Shown here piece by piece: positions 14,793-24,384 of a stretch of 64,000 nucleotides of DNA. The DNA is from CAYMEK01 sp964389305 (lineage in GTDB: Bacteria; Spirochaetota; Spirochaetia; SZUA-6; DRHE01): contig CAYMEK010000014.1 in assembly GCA_964389305.1 (NCBI GenBank), forward strand, positions 10,790 through 74,789, in the 5' to 3' direction. The position numbers and the translations under genes are program-made. Each line of letters starts with the position of its first letter. Position 1 is the stretch's first letter. The notes under the pieces were generated by a model that did no database searches, was not told the origin of the DNA, and saw only the letters and a program-made list of their open reading frames with translations.

Positions 14793-17375
14793 ATGAGCAT
14801 AAACGGCAAGACCGCCCGTCGAGGAGCTTTGTTCTGCGCCGCCGCCGGCGTTTTCGCTGCGGCTTTTCTCCTGACGGCGACGTTCGTTTCGGCACAAAAA
14901 AACACGGACCCGGAGGCGGGCGTGCTCCGGGCCACCCTGGACAACGGCCTGCGGGTCGTGATCGTCCCCAACAGCCTGGCTCCGGTCGCAACCACGGTGG
15001 TCAACTACCTGGTCGGCGCCAACGAGGCCCCGGCGGGATTTCCGGGCCTGGCGCACGCGGAGGAGCACATGATGTTCCGGGGCAGCCCCGGCCTGTCGGC
15101 GGACGAGCTGGCCGCGATAACCGCCGCCATGGGTGGGAGCTTCAATGCCGATACCCGGCAGACGGTAACCCAGTATCACTTCACGGTGCCCTCCGAGGAT
15201 CTGGAGGTAGCTTTGCACATCGAAGCCCTGCGCATGAGCGGCCTGCTGGATACCGAAGAGCTGTGGCGCCAGGAGCGGGGGGCCATAGAACAGGAGGTCA
15301 CCCAGGATCTCTCCAATCCCGAGTACGTGATGTACACGAAGCTCCTTTCGGCTCTCTTCAAGGGGACGGTCTACGCCCACGATGCGCTGGGAACCCGTAA
15401 GTCCTTCGAACAGACCACCGCCGGCATGCTCAAGGGCTTCTACGATTCCTGGTACGCCCCGAACAACGCCATCCTGGTGGTGGTCGGAAACGTCGATCCT
15501 CCTCGGGTGCTGAAACGTGTGACCGAGCTGTTCGGCCCGATCCCGGCACGCGCGATTCCCTCGCGGCCCGCTGTCCACTTCGAGCCTGTGCAGCCGCAGA
15601 CGCTTCAGATGACCACCAGCCGCCCCTACGCAACGGAATTGATCGCTTTCCGGATGCCCGGCTCCGCCGATCCCGACTACCCGGCCACCCGNNNNNNNNN
15701 NNNNNNNNNNNNNNNNNNNNNNNNNNNNNNNNNNNNNNNNNNNNNNNNNNNNNNNNNNNNNNNNNNNNNNNNNNNNNNNNNNNNNNNNNNNGAGGCTGCC
15801 GTAAGACGGGAAGTGGCAAGGGCGGAGTTTCAGAAGAACTCGATCCCGGGCCTGGCCATGACCTGGTCCCTGGCACTGGCCGTCGACGGGCTGCAGTCCC
15901 CGGAGGAGGCCGTCCGGGCGCTGGCGGCGGTTACCCCCGAGGAAGTGAATGCAGCGGCCGGACGCTACCTGGATTTGGGCCACGTCGTAACCGCCGTATT
16001 GACCCCGAAGCCTTCAGGGGCCCCGGTGGCGAGCCGGGGATTCGCAGGGAGCGAGTCCTTCGCAGCCGTACCCCGCGGCCCCGTTACGTTGCCCGGCTGG
16101 GCGAGCGAAGCGTTGAGCCGGCTAGCGGTGCCCGCCTCGACGATCCATCCCGAAGTAACGGTGCTGGCCAACGGGCTGACACTGATCGTTCAGCCGGAAA
16201 CGATCAGCGACACGGTGAGCGTTTTCGGCCATATAGAGACCAATCCCTATCTGCAGGAACCGGCGGGTATGGAGGGCATTGCTTCCCTCACCGACGGCCT
16301 TTTCTCCTTCGGAACGACCTCCCTGGACCGTACGGCGTTCCAAAAGGCGGTCGATGACATCGGGGCATCCATTTCCGCCGGCTCGGATTTCTCCCTCCGC
16401 GTGCTGGCCGGACAGTTCGAGCGGGGCATCGAGCTGCTGGCCGAGAACCAGCTGCGACCGGCGTTCCCGCCGGAAGCGTTCCGGACCCTGCAGCGCCAGA
16501 GGGCAGCTGCGGTGGCAGGGCAGCTACAGAGTCCGGACTACCAGGCAGGCCGGGCGCTGGATAAGTCCCTGCTGCCTGCCGGTGATCCGGCCCTCCGGAA
16601 GGCCACACCCGAAACGATTCGGGCGCTGACCCTGGAGGACGTGCACAGCTACTATCGAAGCGTGTTCAGACCCGATCTGGCCACCGTGGTGGTCGCGGGC
16701 AATATCAGCCCGGAGCTGGCCAGGCGCACGATCGAGAAATACTTCTCTTCCTGGCAGGCGCGGGGGCCGAAGCCCCAGGTGCTCCTGCCCCCCGTGCCGG
16801 CGAACGGGCCGGCGAACCTGAGCGTACCCGATCCGAGCCGGGTACAGGACGCCGTGGCCCTGGCCGAAACCATCGCTCTCACCCTGGACAATCCCGACCG
16901 CTACGCCCTGGAGCTGGGCAACCATGTCCTTGGGGGAGCCTTTTACGCCACACGGCTGTACCGCGACCTCCGGGAGACGGAGGGCCTGGTATATCACGTC
17001 TCTTCCACCTTCGACTTCGGCCGGAGCCGCTCGACTTACTCAGTCGACTACGCCTGCGACCCCGAGGCCGTATCGAGAGCCCGGGGCATCGTGGTTCGAG
17101 ACCTCGAGGCGATGCAGTCTGACCCGGTGAGCCCCCAGGAGCTGCGGCAGGCCAAAGCCTTGCTGCTGAGAGAGATTCCCCTGAGCCAGGCCAGCGTGAA
17201 CAGTGTAGCCGGCCAGCTCTTGTATCTGGCCAGCCACGACGTGCCCCTCGACGAGCCGATTCGCGCAGCCAATGCCTACCTCTCCCAGACGGCCGCGGAC
17301 GTGCAGAAGGCGTTCTCCCGGTGGGTCCGCATCTCCGACCTGGTGCAGGTCGTTCAGGGGCCGAACCCGCGGTAA
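14793..17375 (+). CDS. Exported M16-family zinc peptidase (interrupted by an assembly gap)
   Basis: A pitrilysin/processing-peptidase-like protein with two M16 halves. A signal peptide covers about residues 10-34 (ending FVSAQ). The inverted zinc motif HxxEH is H88-A-E-E91-H92 in PGLAHAEEHMMFRGSPG, with the distal Glu in the QERGAIEQEV helix. The second, non-catalytic half begins near STIHPEVTVLANGLTLIV and carries the typical LRPDLATVV-like strand and the LYRDLRETEGLVYHVSS segment. The 100 N at 15692-15791 fall at the end of the first M16 core. The left and right frames agree, but the true gap size is unknown and several dozen residues are probably missing. RBS AAGGGG precedes ATG 14793. It probably degrades peptides in the periplasm. 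Confidence 0.88.
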   Translation: MSINGKTARRGALFCAAAGVFAAAFLLTATFVSAQKNTDPEAGVLRATLDNGLRVVIVPNSLAPVATTVVNYLVGANEAPAGFPGLAHAEEHMMFRGSPGLSADELAAITAAMGGSFNADTRQTVTQYHFTVPSEDLEVALHIEALRMSGLLDTEELWRQERGAIEQEVTQDLSNPEYVMYTKLLSALFKGTVYAHDALGTRKSFEQTTAGMLKGFYDSWYAPNNAILVVVGNVDPPRVLKRVTELFGPIPARAIPSRPAVHFEPVQPQTLQMTTSRPYATELIAFRMPGSADPDYPATXXXXXXXXXXXXXXXXXXXXXXXXXXXXXXXXXXEAAVRREVARAEFQKNSIPGLAMTWSLALAVDGLQSPEEAVRALAAVTPEEVNAAAGRYLDLGHVVTAVLTPKPSGAPVASRGFAGSESFAAVPRGPVTLPGWASEALSRLAVPASTIHPEVTVLANGLTLIVQPETISDTVSVFGHIETNPYLQEPAGMEGIASLTDGLFSFGTTSLDRTAFQKAVDDIGASISAGSDFSLRVLAGQFERGIELLAENQLRPAFPPEAFRTLQRQRAAAVAGQLQSPDYQAGRALDKSLLPAGDPALRKATPETIRALTLEDVHSYYRSVFRPDLATVVVAGNISPELARRTIEKYFSSWQARGPKPQVLLPPVPANGPANLSVPDPSRVQDAVALAETIALTLDNPDRYALELGNHVLGGAFYATRLYRDLRETEGLVYHVSSTFDFGRSRSTYSVDYACDPEAVSRARGIVVRDLEAMQSDPVSPQELRQAKALLLREIPLSQASVNSVAGQLLYLASHDVPLDEPIRAANAYLSQTAADVQKAFSRWVRISDLVQVVQGPNPR
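15692..15791. other. Assembly gap (100 N)
   Basis: Exactly 100 undetermined bases inside the M16 peptidase gene, a standard placeholder for a gap of unknown length. The flanks (ending CCGGCCACCCG and starting GAGGCTGCCG) share no useful overlap, so sequence is really missing here. Confidence 0.98.
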
Positions 17376-17694
17376 CCGTGGAGACGTATCCGTCGTAGCG
17401 CCAGGTGATAGGAGCGACCAAACGCCCGGATCGCGGGAAGCGTTGATGCTCCCCTCATCCTGTCCCTCAAGGATCAACATTTTAATGGAAGAGAAAAGGC
17501 TGTACGCGCGGAGCGCCTTCGTACCGCCGTTCGAACTGCCCTCTGCCCGGCTTCCTTGGCCGCTCTCAGTGCTTGCCGTACCAGGGTATACGTCAATGGG
17601 TTTGCCCTTGCTTCTGCCGCATGCTACATTATGGATGCGGTTGATCTCCAAAAGCGCGTGTTGATCGTTTTTGCCTGATCGGGAAGAGGGGGAA
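17376..17694. other. Intergenic region without a recognised gene
   Basis: About 320 bases between the M16 peptidase and the mprF remnant. Short open frames on both strands have no family resemblance and no ribosome binding site. No clear hairpin or promoter was found. It may contain more decayed sequence. Confidence 0.5.
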
Positions 17695-18368
17695 ATGGGG
17701 AAAATATCGCAGCGATCCGGCTCGACCTCCCAGCTGGCTCATGGCGTCAAGGAAGCCGAATCCGACAGCAAGCCCGGCGATTTCCATATCAGCCGCACGC
17801 TCACCCTGACGCTTGGTTTCATGCTTATCTATGTGTCGCTGAGGCTGCTTCAGCTCTTCCTCACGAACGTGCCCGGGCAAGGCAGATCGTAGCGGAATTC
17901 AGCCGGTCTTCCTATGATTTTTTCAAGACCTGGGCGGACAAGAGTTACTACTTCTCCGATACCGGAAAATCCTTTCTCGCATATACGAGATGCATGGGTG
18001 TTGCCGTCTGTCTCGGTGACCCCGTAGGTCCGGAAGATGATTGGGAACGTGTGACTGGCCCTTTGCCGCCATGACTCTGTATTTTCTATTACCTCAGAAC
18101 ATTACGATTTCCCTGCCTGTTTCCGTTAGTATCTTCATGACGGCGCAGTTTGTAGGTCTCGTCAGCTTCGTCCCCGGGGGACTGGGTGTTTTCGAGGCGG
18201 TGCTGCTTCTACTGCTGCCGGCAGGGGCGACGCATCCCCAGATCGTCGGCTCCCTTGTTTCGTTCAGGGTTATCTACTATCTCTTTCATCTGGCCATAGG
18301 GGCGGCGTTGCTCGGCATTCATGAGCTGCTGCAATTAGGAAAAAAACTTAAGGGAAAGGAAAAAGGCG
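17695..18368 (+). pseudogene. Scrambled mprF-like (lysyl-phosphatidylglycerol synthase) remnant
   Basis: Three pieces of an MprF-type protein lie side by side in three frames. Piece 1 (17695-17892) is a membrane helix (TLTLGFMLIYVSLRLLQLF) ending in an early stop. Piece 2 (about 17886-18045) starts the cytosolic DUF2156 domain (RSSYDFFKTWADKSYYFSD, then VAVCLGDPVGPEDDWE). Piece 3 (about 18045-18360) is part of the flippase membrane domain (AQFVGLVSFVPGGLGVFEAV, then RVIYYLFHLAIGAALLG). In intact MprF, piece 3 comes before pieces 1 and 2, so the order is inverted. Frame changes plus rearrangement make this a dead gene. Intact MprF modifies anionic phospholipids with amino acids and aids resistance to cationic peptides. 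Confidence 0.75.
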
Positions 18369-19121
18369 GTGAATCGATTCTCTTTATCCTGGAATCCAGA
18401 ATACCGGAGCGCGGTAGTCGCATTGGCTACGTTCACAGGGGCCTACTTCCTGTACTGGTTTATCGCAAACTCCGCTGGATTGAGCAGCTTCTGCGCCAAG
18501 CGCCAACGGGGTGAGAAAGCCCAGGCGATGTACGTCCTCTTGCAGAGAGGTGTTGGCGTGCTTTTTCTCGGTATTCCCTCCGTCGTGGTCACGCTCCTCC
18601 TGCCGGAGACCCGCTTCTCAGATCTTGGTATGATCGCCATCGATTCTGTGACCACTCTGTATTGGATACTGGGAATCAGCGCCGTTGTCATTCCTCTGAT
18701 ATTCGGCTTCTCCCGGAGATCCAGCTTCTTTGAGATCTATCCGCTTATCCGGAAGCGCATCTGGGATGGCGCCCTGATCGCAGCCAATAGCCTGAGCTGG
18801 TGTTTGTATATCCTGATCTACGAGTTCCTGTTCCGCGGCTTCCTCCTGATGATCTGTATCCGTGCCTTCGGTGTTTGGCCGGGGATCATGGTCAACGTGG
18901 CGCTCTATGTGTGTGTTCATATACCCTATGGTTTTTGGGTTACCCTCGGTGCCTTGCTCTTGGGAATCGCGATGTGCATCGCAACCGTGCAGACCGGAAA
19001 TATCTGGACCGCCTACCTGATTCATCTGTTGGTTGCCCTCCTGAACGACTATGTCGCTCTGGCGGCGAATCCTGAGATCAGTGTGCGTCTGAAAACACAG
19101 GTAGTACGTAGGGTACGATGA
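18369..19121 (+). CDS. CPBP-family (Abi/Rce1-like) membrane protein with altered active site
   Basis: A 250-residue protein with about seven membrane segments, resembling CPBP intramembrane metalloproteases. The family motif 1, EExxxR, appears as YEFLFRGFLL, so the first Glu is Tyr. Motif 2 is probably VCVHIPYGFW with a conserved His. Motif 3 (HxxxN/D region) is LIHLLVALLND, and the fit is poor. The catalytic glutamate of Rce1-type enzymes is the first of the pair, so activity is doubtful. The GTG start at 18369 follows directly after the mprF remnant. The gene reads cleanly to its stop, so I treat it as intact but perhaps non-catalytic. CPBP members process prenylated or bacteriocin-related peptides. 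Confidence 0.68.
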   Translation: MNRFSLSWNPEYRSAVVALATFTGAYFLYWFIANSAGLSSFCAKRQRGEKAQAMYVLLQRGVGVLFLGIPSVVVTLLLPETRFSDLGMIAIDSVTTLYWILGISAVVIPLIFGFSRRSSFFEIYPLIRKRIWDGALIAANSLSWCLYILIYEFLFRGFLLMICIRAFGVWPGIMVNVALYVCVHIPYGFWVTLGALLLGIAMCIATVQTGNIWTAYLIHLLVALLNDYVALAANPEISVRLKTQVVRRVR

Positions 19122-19178
19122 GCTCAATTTTACGCCGATCTCTTATCGACCAGCTCCTGTCGATGACAAGAGCCAGGT

Positions 19179-20384
19179 TCAGGGGCGGGTTTCCAGCTTC
19201 AGTACGATTCCGAGGACGGCGGAAAATGCGCCTCCGTCAAGATCCTGTCCATGACGGTCGCCGTCTACGAATCCTCCGAAATACCAGTATCGGCTGTAGC
19301 GCAGATCCGCAAAGAGGGAATACGGTTGCTTCAGGCGATATCTCATGATCAGGCCCGCCCTCACGACGAGGCCCGAGAAGGTGTAGGTGAAGTCATACTT
19401 CTTTTCGTTGGGTCCGGCCAAAACGTCCATGCCGGCTCCTCCCGCCAGTATGGCGGTGAGGCGATCATACGCCAGCACCGCTAGGCCAATCTCCGCGCCT
19501 GCGTAAAGGCCAAGAAAGTCCCTTCTCTTTAAAGCCGTACCGTCGATCTCAATCTGGTATGAATCTCGGGAGGGAAGAAAGCGGATGCTGGTCGCCAGAT
19601 CGATCTCCGTACCTCCCCAATGGTAGCCAACGACGTCATCCACCACGAGGTGAGGGCCGAATCGCTCGAGCGGTCCGGCCGGCCTCCAGTAGCCAGTTCC
19701 CAATCTGGCGACGAAGCCGGCGCCTGGATACCTGGCACCTCGCGCCTCACGCTGTCGGGCGCGTCGCTCCGCGGCCTGGACACGCCGGATACTGCGCCGA
19801 AGTGCACCTTCGTGCTGCCAGAGAGCCTCGCGGAGCGGGCAATCCGGCCGTGGAAGGCTCCAGAGAAGGGCGCTGAACTCCTCGAGGTCATCCCCCGAAT
19901 AGAGAATCGCGTATAGATGCCTCTCGGAGCCATGAGCGAACTGTGGCCGAAGCTGGCGAGCTTTGTCCCTAATCGCAGAATCCAGCGGATCAGCGCCGGC
20001 GCTTCTGCTCGCGATTCGCTCCACGTAGTCCAATACATGACGGAGTATCTCTTCGGAGCCTGCTTCCGGCAGATCCTCTCCGCTCATCAATGCGGTGATC
20101 ACTCTTGCCCGGAAATAGTATTCGTAGCCGCCGCATACTGTCTGGTTTTGTTCGAGTATGGCCGCGGCCCACTCGACGTCACCTGAGTCAATTGCTCGTG
20201 CAAGCTCGCTCCGAGCGGCATCACCGCACGGACCGGTAGTGGCGGGTTCCTTCGCGCTGGATATTCCATCGATCAGCAAGAACAGCACAACAGCGTAGAG
20301 CATGACAAACCGATTGCTCCAGCCCGAGCTTAATCTGTGAGTCTGCAGGGCGTCGACTTCCTTCTTCACCGGCTTCTCGTTCAA
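19179..20384 (-). CDS. Unknown envelope protein with helical N-terminal domain and barrel-like C-terminus
   Basis: A 401-residue protein not assigned to a family. A hydrophobic segment at about residues 25-42 (FVMLYAVVLFLLIDGI) preceded by charges looks like a signal peptide or anchor, ending near SSAKEP. Residues 50-220 are helical and charged (RSELARAIDSGDVEWAAAIL and others), with three Cys. From about 225 the pattern changes to alternating strands rich in Gly and aromatics (FVARLGTGYWRPAG, FLGLYAGAEIGLAVLAYDRL, SLFADLRYSRYWYFGGF), ending in SAVLGIVLKLETRP. This suggests an outer-membrane beta barrel carrying a periplasmic N-terminal domain. Neighbours give no hint of function. Confidence 0.65.
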   Translation of the reverse strand: MNEKPVKKEVDALQTHRLSSGWSNRFVMLYAVVLFLLIDGISSAKEPATTGPCGDAARSELARAIDSGDVEWAAAILEQNQTVCGGYEYYFRARVITALMSGEDLPEAGSEEILRHVLDYVERIASRSAGADPLDSAIRDKARQLRPQFAHGSERHLYAILYSGDDLEEFSALLWSLPRPDCPLREALWQHEGALRRSIRRVQAAERRARQREARGARYPGAGFVARLGTGYWRPAGPLERFGPHLVVDDVVGYHWGGTEIDLATSIRFLPSRDSYQIEIDGTALKRRDFLGLYAGAEIGLAVLAYDRLTAILAGGAGMDVLAGPNEKKYDFTYTFSGLVVRAGLIMRYRLKQPYSLFADLRYSRYWYFGGFVDGDRHGQDLDGGAFSAVLGIVLKLETRP

Positions 20385-20527
20385 GTATAGATCCCATCAC
20401 TGGCCGACGCAATGCGCTCGCGTTGGCTTCCGGTATATTGGCCGGGAATCAAAGACCGTCCTTCCCAGCAAGTGGTGGCACTAACGGGTCGGCTTGGTCA
20501 CCCGCTCTCAGAGCCCGGTTCCTCAGC

Positions 20528-23356
20528 CTATCCGGTCGTGCGCAGGCCCGAGGCCAGGCCCTCGATAGTGAGGCGCAGCAGATCGTGCAGCCCGTCCTCC
20601 CGCGCGTCGGTGGACGGCTCCGCCTCCGGTACAAGGGGCGGTTGCCGCATCGCGGCCGTGCCGGGCCGGCCGGATTTTTGCTGCCGCCTCCGGCTGCGCC
20701 GGCGGCGAAGGGCCTCGATCTGGATGAGGTTCAAGGGGTCGACGTTTGGATTGCGCACCTCTATGGAGTGCTCCAGCCAGGGAACGTCCGCCAGCAGGGT
20801 GGCCTGCCCCGCGGAGCGGAGCACAGCCTCGCTGCTCCTCTCGTACTCGGCGGAGATCAGCCCCCATATGCGGTCCCGAAGCTCTACCGGCTCGACCAGG
20901 GAGGCATAGCGGCAGGCCACCGGCATGTCCGCTTTGGCCAGGGCCAGGGCGGCGTTGGCCAGGACGGCCCGGAAGAAGGGCCACTCCCTGTGCATGGCCC
21001 GCAGGGTGTCCCACCCCTCGGGGTGGGAGGAGGCGTACTGCTCGGCGGCGGTACCCAGGCCGTACCAGGCCGGAAGCAGCGCCCGGCTCTGGGTCCACGA
21101 GAACACCCAGGGGATGGCCCGCAGGTCTTCCAGGGTGCGTCGGCCGTGCCGGCGGGAGGGCCGCGATGCAATGGGCAGGGTTTCGATCTCCTCCAGGGGC
21201 GTGGCCTGGCCGAAGTACTCGATGAATCCCGGTTGCCCGATCAACTCCCGATAGCGCTCCAGAGAGCTGCGGGAAAGCTCCTCCATGACCTCGAGCCACA
21301 GGGGTGAGGGCGCAGCCGGCGGCCGGCCGGTGGCCGTCAGGGTGGCCCAGACGACCTGTTCCAGGTGGCGGTAGGCGATCTGGGGGTCTCCGTAGCGGTC
21401 GGCCAGGACCTCCCCCTGCTCGGTCATACGCAGCCCCGCCGAGAAGGAATGGGGCGGCAGCGAGAGAATGGCCCGAGCCGCCGGACCGCCGCCCCTGCCC
21501 AGGGCCCCTCCCCGGCCGTGGAAGAACACGAGACGCACGCCGTGGGCCCCGGCAACGTCGCTCAGGGCGCTCTGCGCCTTGTACAGCGCCCAGGTGGCCG
21601 CCAGGTAGCCGCCGTCCTTGGTGCTGTCGGAGTAGCCCACCATGATCGTCTGAGTGTCGTCCTGGCTGCGAAGGTGCTCCCGGTATGGCCTGCAGCGGAA
21701 CATCGCTTCCAACACCCGGGGGGAGGCTGCCAGGTCCTCGATGGTCTCGAACAGAGGGATGATGCGCAGCGGCAGTACCTCACGGCGGCCGGTGATCGCC
21801 GGACAGGAAGCCAGCCACAGCACGGCGAGCACGTCGCTCAGGGCGCGGGTCATGCTGATGATGTAGCCGCCCACCGCCGCTTGGCCGAAGGCCGCGTACG
21901 CCCGCGACAGCAGCGGGAAGATGTCTGCTCGCTCCACCGTCGGCACCTCGACATCTTTCCCCAGGGTCGTCTCCAGGACAGCCGCCTTCTGCTCCTCGGG
22001 CATCTCCAGATAGCCCTCCGCCAGCCCGGCGGCGGCCAGGAGCCGCTCCATCATTGCGGCGTTCCGCCCGGACTCCTGGCGCAGGTCCAGCGCGGCGTAG
22101 TGCAGGCCGAAGACCTCCACCCGGCATATCCAATCCGCAAGCTCGCCGCTCACGATACGCCGGCCCTTGTGGCGCTGCAGACTGGCTCGCACGGCCTGAA
22201 GGTCCTCGGACAGCTCCACCTTGCTCCGGTAGGCGCCGCGCGGAGCGGAGTCGAGCCCTCGGACCGCGGCCGTCTGCTCCAGGCGCCACTCCACGAGGCG
22301 CAGGAAGCGCCGGTAAACCTCCTCGGGAGACACGGGCTCCAGGCGCGGCCCCGCCTCCGGGTAAAGCGCCAGGGCGCGTTCCAGCCGCTCTTCCAGCTCG
22401 GGCTCCACCGGAACCTGCTTCCGCGACGAGGACAGAGCTTCGAGGAGCAGGCGGCACTGCTGCAGGTGCGCCTGCGCGGCGGCGCGGTGCATGCGGGTCA
22501 GGGTCCGTGCCGTGATCTCCGCGGTCACGTTCGGGTTTCCGTCGCGGTCACCCCCGATCCAGGAACCGAAGCGCAGAAAGGGCTGCAGCGGAAAGTCGCT
22601 TTCCGGATACACCCGTTTCAGGGCGCCGTAAAGGTCGCGGTACAGGTGCGGGACGACCTCCCAGAGGGTGGCGGCGAAGTACAGGCCCACCTCTACCTCC
22701 TCCAGCACCGTGGGGCGGCGCGGGCGCATCAGGTCCGTCTGCCAGAGCTCGGTCATGTAGGAGCGGGCCCGGGCTTCGAGGAACTCCCTCTCCCGGCTCA
22801 GAAGGTCCTCCTGATCCAGCTCCGCCAGGCGCTGCCGCAGCCGCCATATCTTGGTGCGGACCGTGCGGCGCTTGGCCTCCGTGGGATGAGCCGTGAAGAC
22901 CAGCTCGATGGACAGGTCGGCGAGAAGCTTGCGGACCTCGGCCGCCGACCAGCCGGCTCCGGCGAGGGCTTCCACGGCTTCGGCGACCGACTCGGAGCGC
23001 GGGGCGGGAAACCCCGCCCGCTCCCTGTCCCGTAGCACCCGGATGCGCTCCCTGTCCTCCGCGAGGTTCGCCAGGTCGAAGAAGATGGTGAAGGCACGGG
23101 CCACCAGCTCCGCCTCGCTTTCCCGGAGGGAAGCGATACGCCTCTCCAGGCGTTCTGCCGTCCCGGCCTCGCCCCGGCGCCGCGCTCGAGCCCCCAGCCG
23201 GATCTCCTCCTCCAGGGCGTAGAGCCGCTCGCCAGCCTGCTCCCGGATCGTCTCGCCCAGGAGCTTGCCGAGGTAGTGGATCTCTTTGTCGAGGGTTTCG
23301 CTGCGGTACACGAGCGGACTAGGAGAGACCGCCCGTCGAATCACCGCCCGCCGCAT
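20528..23356 (-). CDS. ppc: Phosphoenolpyruvate carboxylase
   Basis: A full-length bacterial PEP carboxylase of 942 residues. It converts PEP and bicarbonate to oxaloacetate and phosphate, replenishing the TCA cycle. Active-site blocks are all present: FTAHPTEAKRRTV with the catalytic His, WIGGDRDGNPNVT, the VGYSDSTKDGGYLAA block, and the mobile loop FFHGRGGALGRGGGPA. The C-terminus is slightly atypical: instead of the usual QNTG ending, the protein runs on about 60 residues after the RNPNVDPLNLIQIEAL segment. The start at 23356 gives a normal helical N-terminus. A good promoter lies about 80 bases upstream. Confidence 0.96.
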   Translation of the reverse strand: MRRAVIRRAVSPSPLVYRSETLDKEIHYLGKLLGETIREQAGERLYALEEEIRLGARARRRGEAGTAERLERRIASLRESEAELVARAFTIFFDLANLAEDRERIRVLRDRERAGFPAPRSESVAEAVEALAGAGWSAAEVRKLLADLSIELVFTAHPTEAKRRTVRTKIWRLRQRLAELDQEDLLSREREFLEARARSYMTELWQTDLMRPRRPTVLEEVEVGLYFAATLWEVVPHLYRDLYGALKRVYPESDFPLQPFLRFGSWIGGDRDGNPNVTAEITARTLTRMHRAAAQAHLQQCRLLLEALSSSRKQVPVEPELEERLERALALYPEAGPRLEPVSPEEVYRRFLRLVEWRLEQTAAVRGLDSAPRGAYRSKVELSEDLQAVRASLQRHKGRRIVSGELADWICRVEVFGLHYAALDLRQESGRNAAMMERLLAAAGLAEGYLEMPEEQKAAVLETTLGKDVEVPTVERADIFPLLSRAYAAFGQAAVGGYIISMTRALSDVLAVLWLASCPAITGRREVLPLRIIPLFETIEDLAASPRVLEAMFRCRPYREHLRSQDDTQTIMVGYSDSTKDGGYLAATWALYKAQSALSDVAGAHGVRLVFFHGRGGALGRGGGPAARAILSLPPHSFSAGLRMTEQGEVLADRYGDPQIAYRHLEQVVWATLTATGRPPAAPSPLWLEVMEELSRSSLERYRELIGQPGFIEYFGQATPLEEIETLPIASRPSRRHGRRTLEDLRAIPWVFSWTQSRALLPAWYGLGTAAEQYASSHPEGWDTLRAMHREWPFFRAVLANAALALAKADMPVACRYASLVEPVELRDRIWGLISAEYERSSEAVLRSAGQATLLADVPWLEHSIEVRNPNVDPLNLIQIEALRRRRSRRRQQKSGRPGTAAMRQPPLVPEAEPSTDAREDGLHDLLRLTIEGLASGLRTTG

Positions 23357-23433
23357 CCACAGGGTGGAGGTGGTTGAAGAGCTCGGTCATGTTCCGGTAC
23401 AACGTGAAGCCGTCAACTGCCTTCATTGGGTAT

Positions 23434-23462
23434 AGTATAGTTAACTGTCACGGCAGGGTCAA
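23434..23462 (-). promoter_or_regulatory. Sigma-70-type promoter for ppc
   Basis: On the minus strand TTGACC (23462-23457), a 17-base spacer and TATACT (23439-23434), each one base off consensus. The predicted transcript start is roughly 70 bases before the ppc start codon. The same 123-base space must also hold the menG promoter on the other strand. Confidence 0.65.
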
Positions 23463-23479
23463 TTTTCGGAACAGGAACG

Positions 23480-24265
23480 ATGAGTCGAATCACAGCCTCT
23501 ACGATCCGCGGTTTTTTCGAGCGCTCCGCCCGCACCTACGACCTGCTCAATCACCTCTTCAGCCTGAACATAGACAGACGTTGGCGGGCGGTCCTGGTGC
23601 GCTCCAGCGGGATGGCCGCCGGTGGGGATGTGCTGGACGCCTGCTGCGGTACCGGTGACCTGGCCATCGCCTTTGCCCGGCGGCTGCCTGTGCGGGTCGT
23701 CGGGGTGGACTTCTCCGAGGGCATGCTGAGGGCGGGAAGACATAAGGTGAAGCGCCTCGGCCTGGAGGGACGCGTCGAGCTCCTGGAGGTGAACGTCCTG
23801 CGGCTTCCCTTCGCCGCCGGCCGGTTCGACGCGGCGGCGGTGGCATTCGGCCTGCGCAACGTCAGCGACCGCCTGGCGGCGCTCAGGGAGATAGTGCGGA
23901 CCCTCAAGCCCGGCGCCCCTCTTCTCGTGCTGGAGTTCGCGCCACCTCCGAAGACCTTCGCGGGGCGGCTGTACCGCTTCTATCTGGGGCGGGTCATGCC
24001 CGCTATTGGGGGGCTGCTGTCCGGCGCCCCGGAAACGTACCGCTACCTCAATGCCTCGGTGCTGACCTTTCTCGAACCTTCGGAGGTAAGACGTCTGCTG
24101 GAGGCTGCGGGGCTCCGGAAGGTGAGAATGCGCTGCCTGAGCGGCGGCATCGCCTGGCTGTGGCGCGGAGTGCGCCCGACCCCCGAGGAGTCCGGAGCCC
24201 CGCCAACCGCGGAAGCGCGGCGCCCGAAGAAGCCCGAGAGAGCCTCAGAGAAGCCGTCCCGATGA
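23480..24265 (+). CDS. menG: Demethylmenaquinone methyltransferase (UbiE/MenG)
   Basis: A 261-residue class I SAM-dependent methyltransferase for the last step of menaquinone (or ubiquinone) synthesis. Evidence: the UbiE signature start FFERSARTYDLLNHLFSLNI followed by RRWR, SAM motif I VLDACCGTGDLAIAFA, the acidic VVGVDFSEGML, and AAVAFGLRNVSDRLAALREI with the family-specific FGLRN. YRYLNASVLTFLEP matches the Y-x-YL-x-S-x-x-F-P region. The hydrophilic tail after about residue 232 is an extra. With menA at 42512 and complex I between them, the quinone is most likely menaquinone. Confidence 0.93.
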   Translation: MSRITASTIRGFFERSARTYDLLNHLFSLNIDRRWRAVLVRSSGMAAGGDVLDACCGTGDLAIAFARRLPVRVVGVDFSEGMLRAGRHKVKRLGLEGRVELLEVNVLRLPFAAGRFDAAAVAFGLRNVSDRLAALREIVRTLKPGAPLLVLEFAPPPKTFAGRLYRFYLGRVMPAIGGLLSGAPETYRYLNASVLTFLEPSEVRRLLEAAGLRKVRMRCLSGGIAWLWRGVRPTPEESGAPPTAEARRPKKPERASEKPSR

Positions 24266-24384
24266 GTTCTCGACCTGGGCCGCTTGTTGCGGAATAGCTT
24301 AATGCTCGCCTTGCCTGCGCGTCGGCTTTGTCGTTATATTTCTAGCTTGTCGAGCAGAACAGCATTTGCGATGAGGCCCGGGCC

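Noticed and set aside
21365..23035. A 556-codon plus-strand frame opposite ppc
   Set aside because: Shadow of ppc, which has every active-site motif. The shadow has no recognisable domain.
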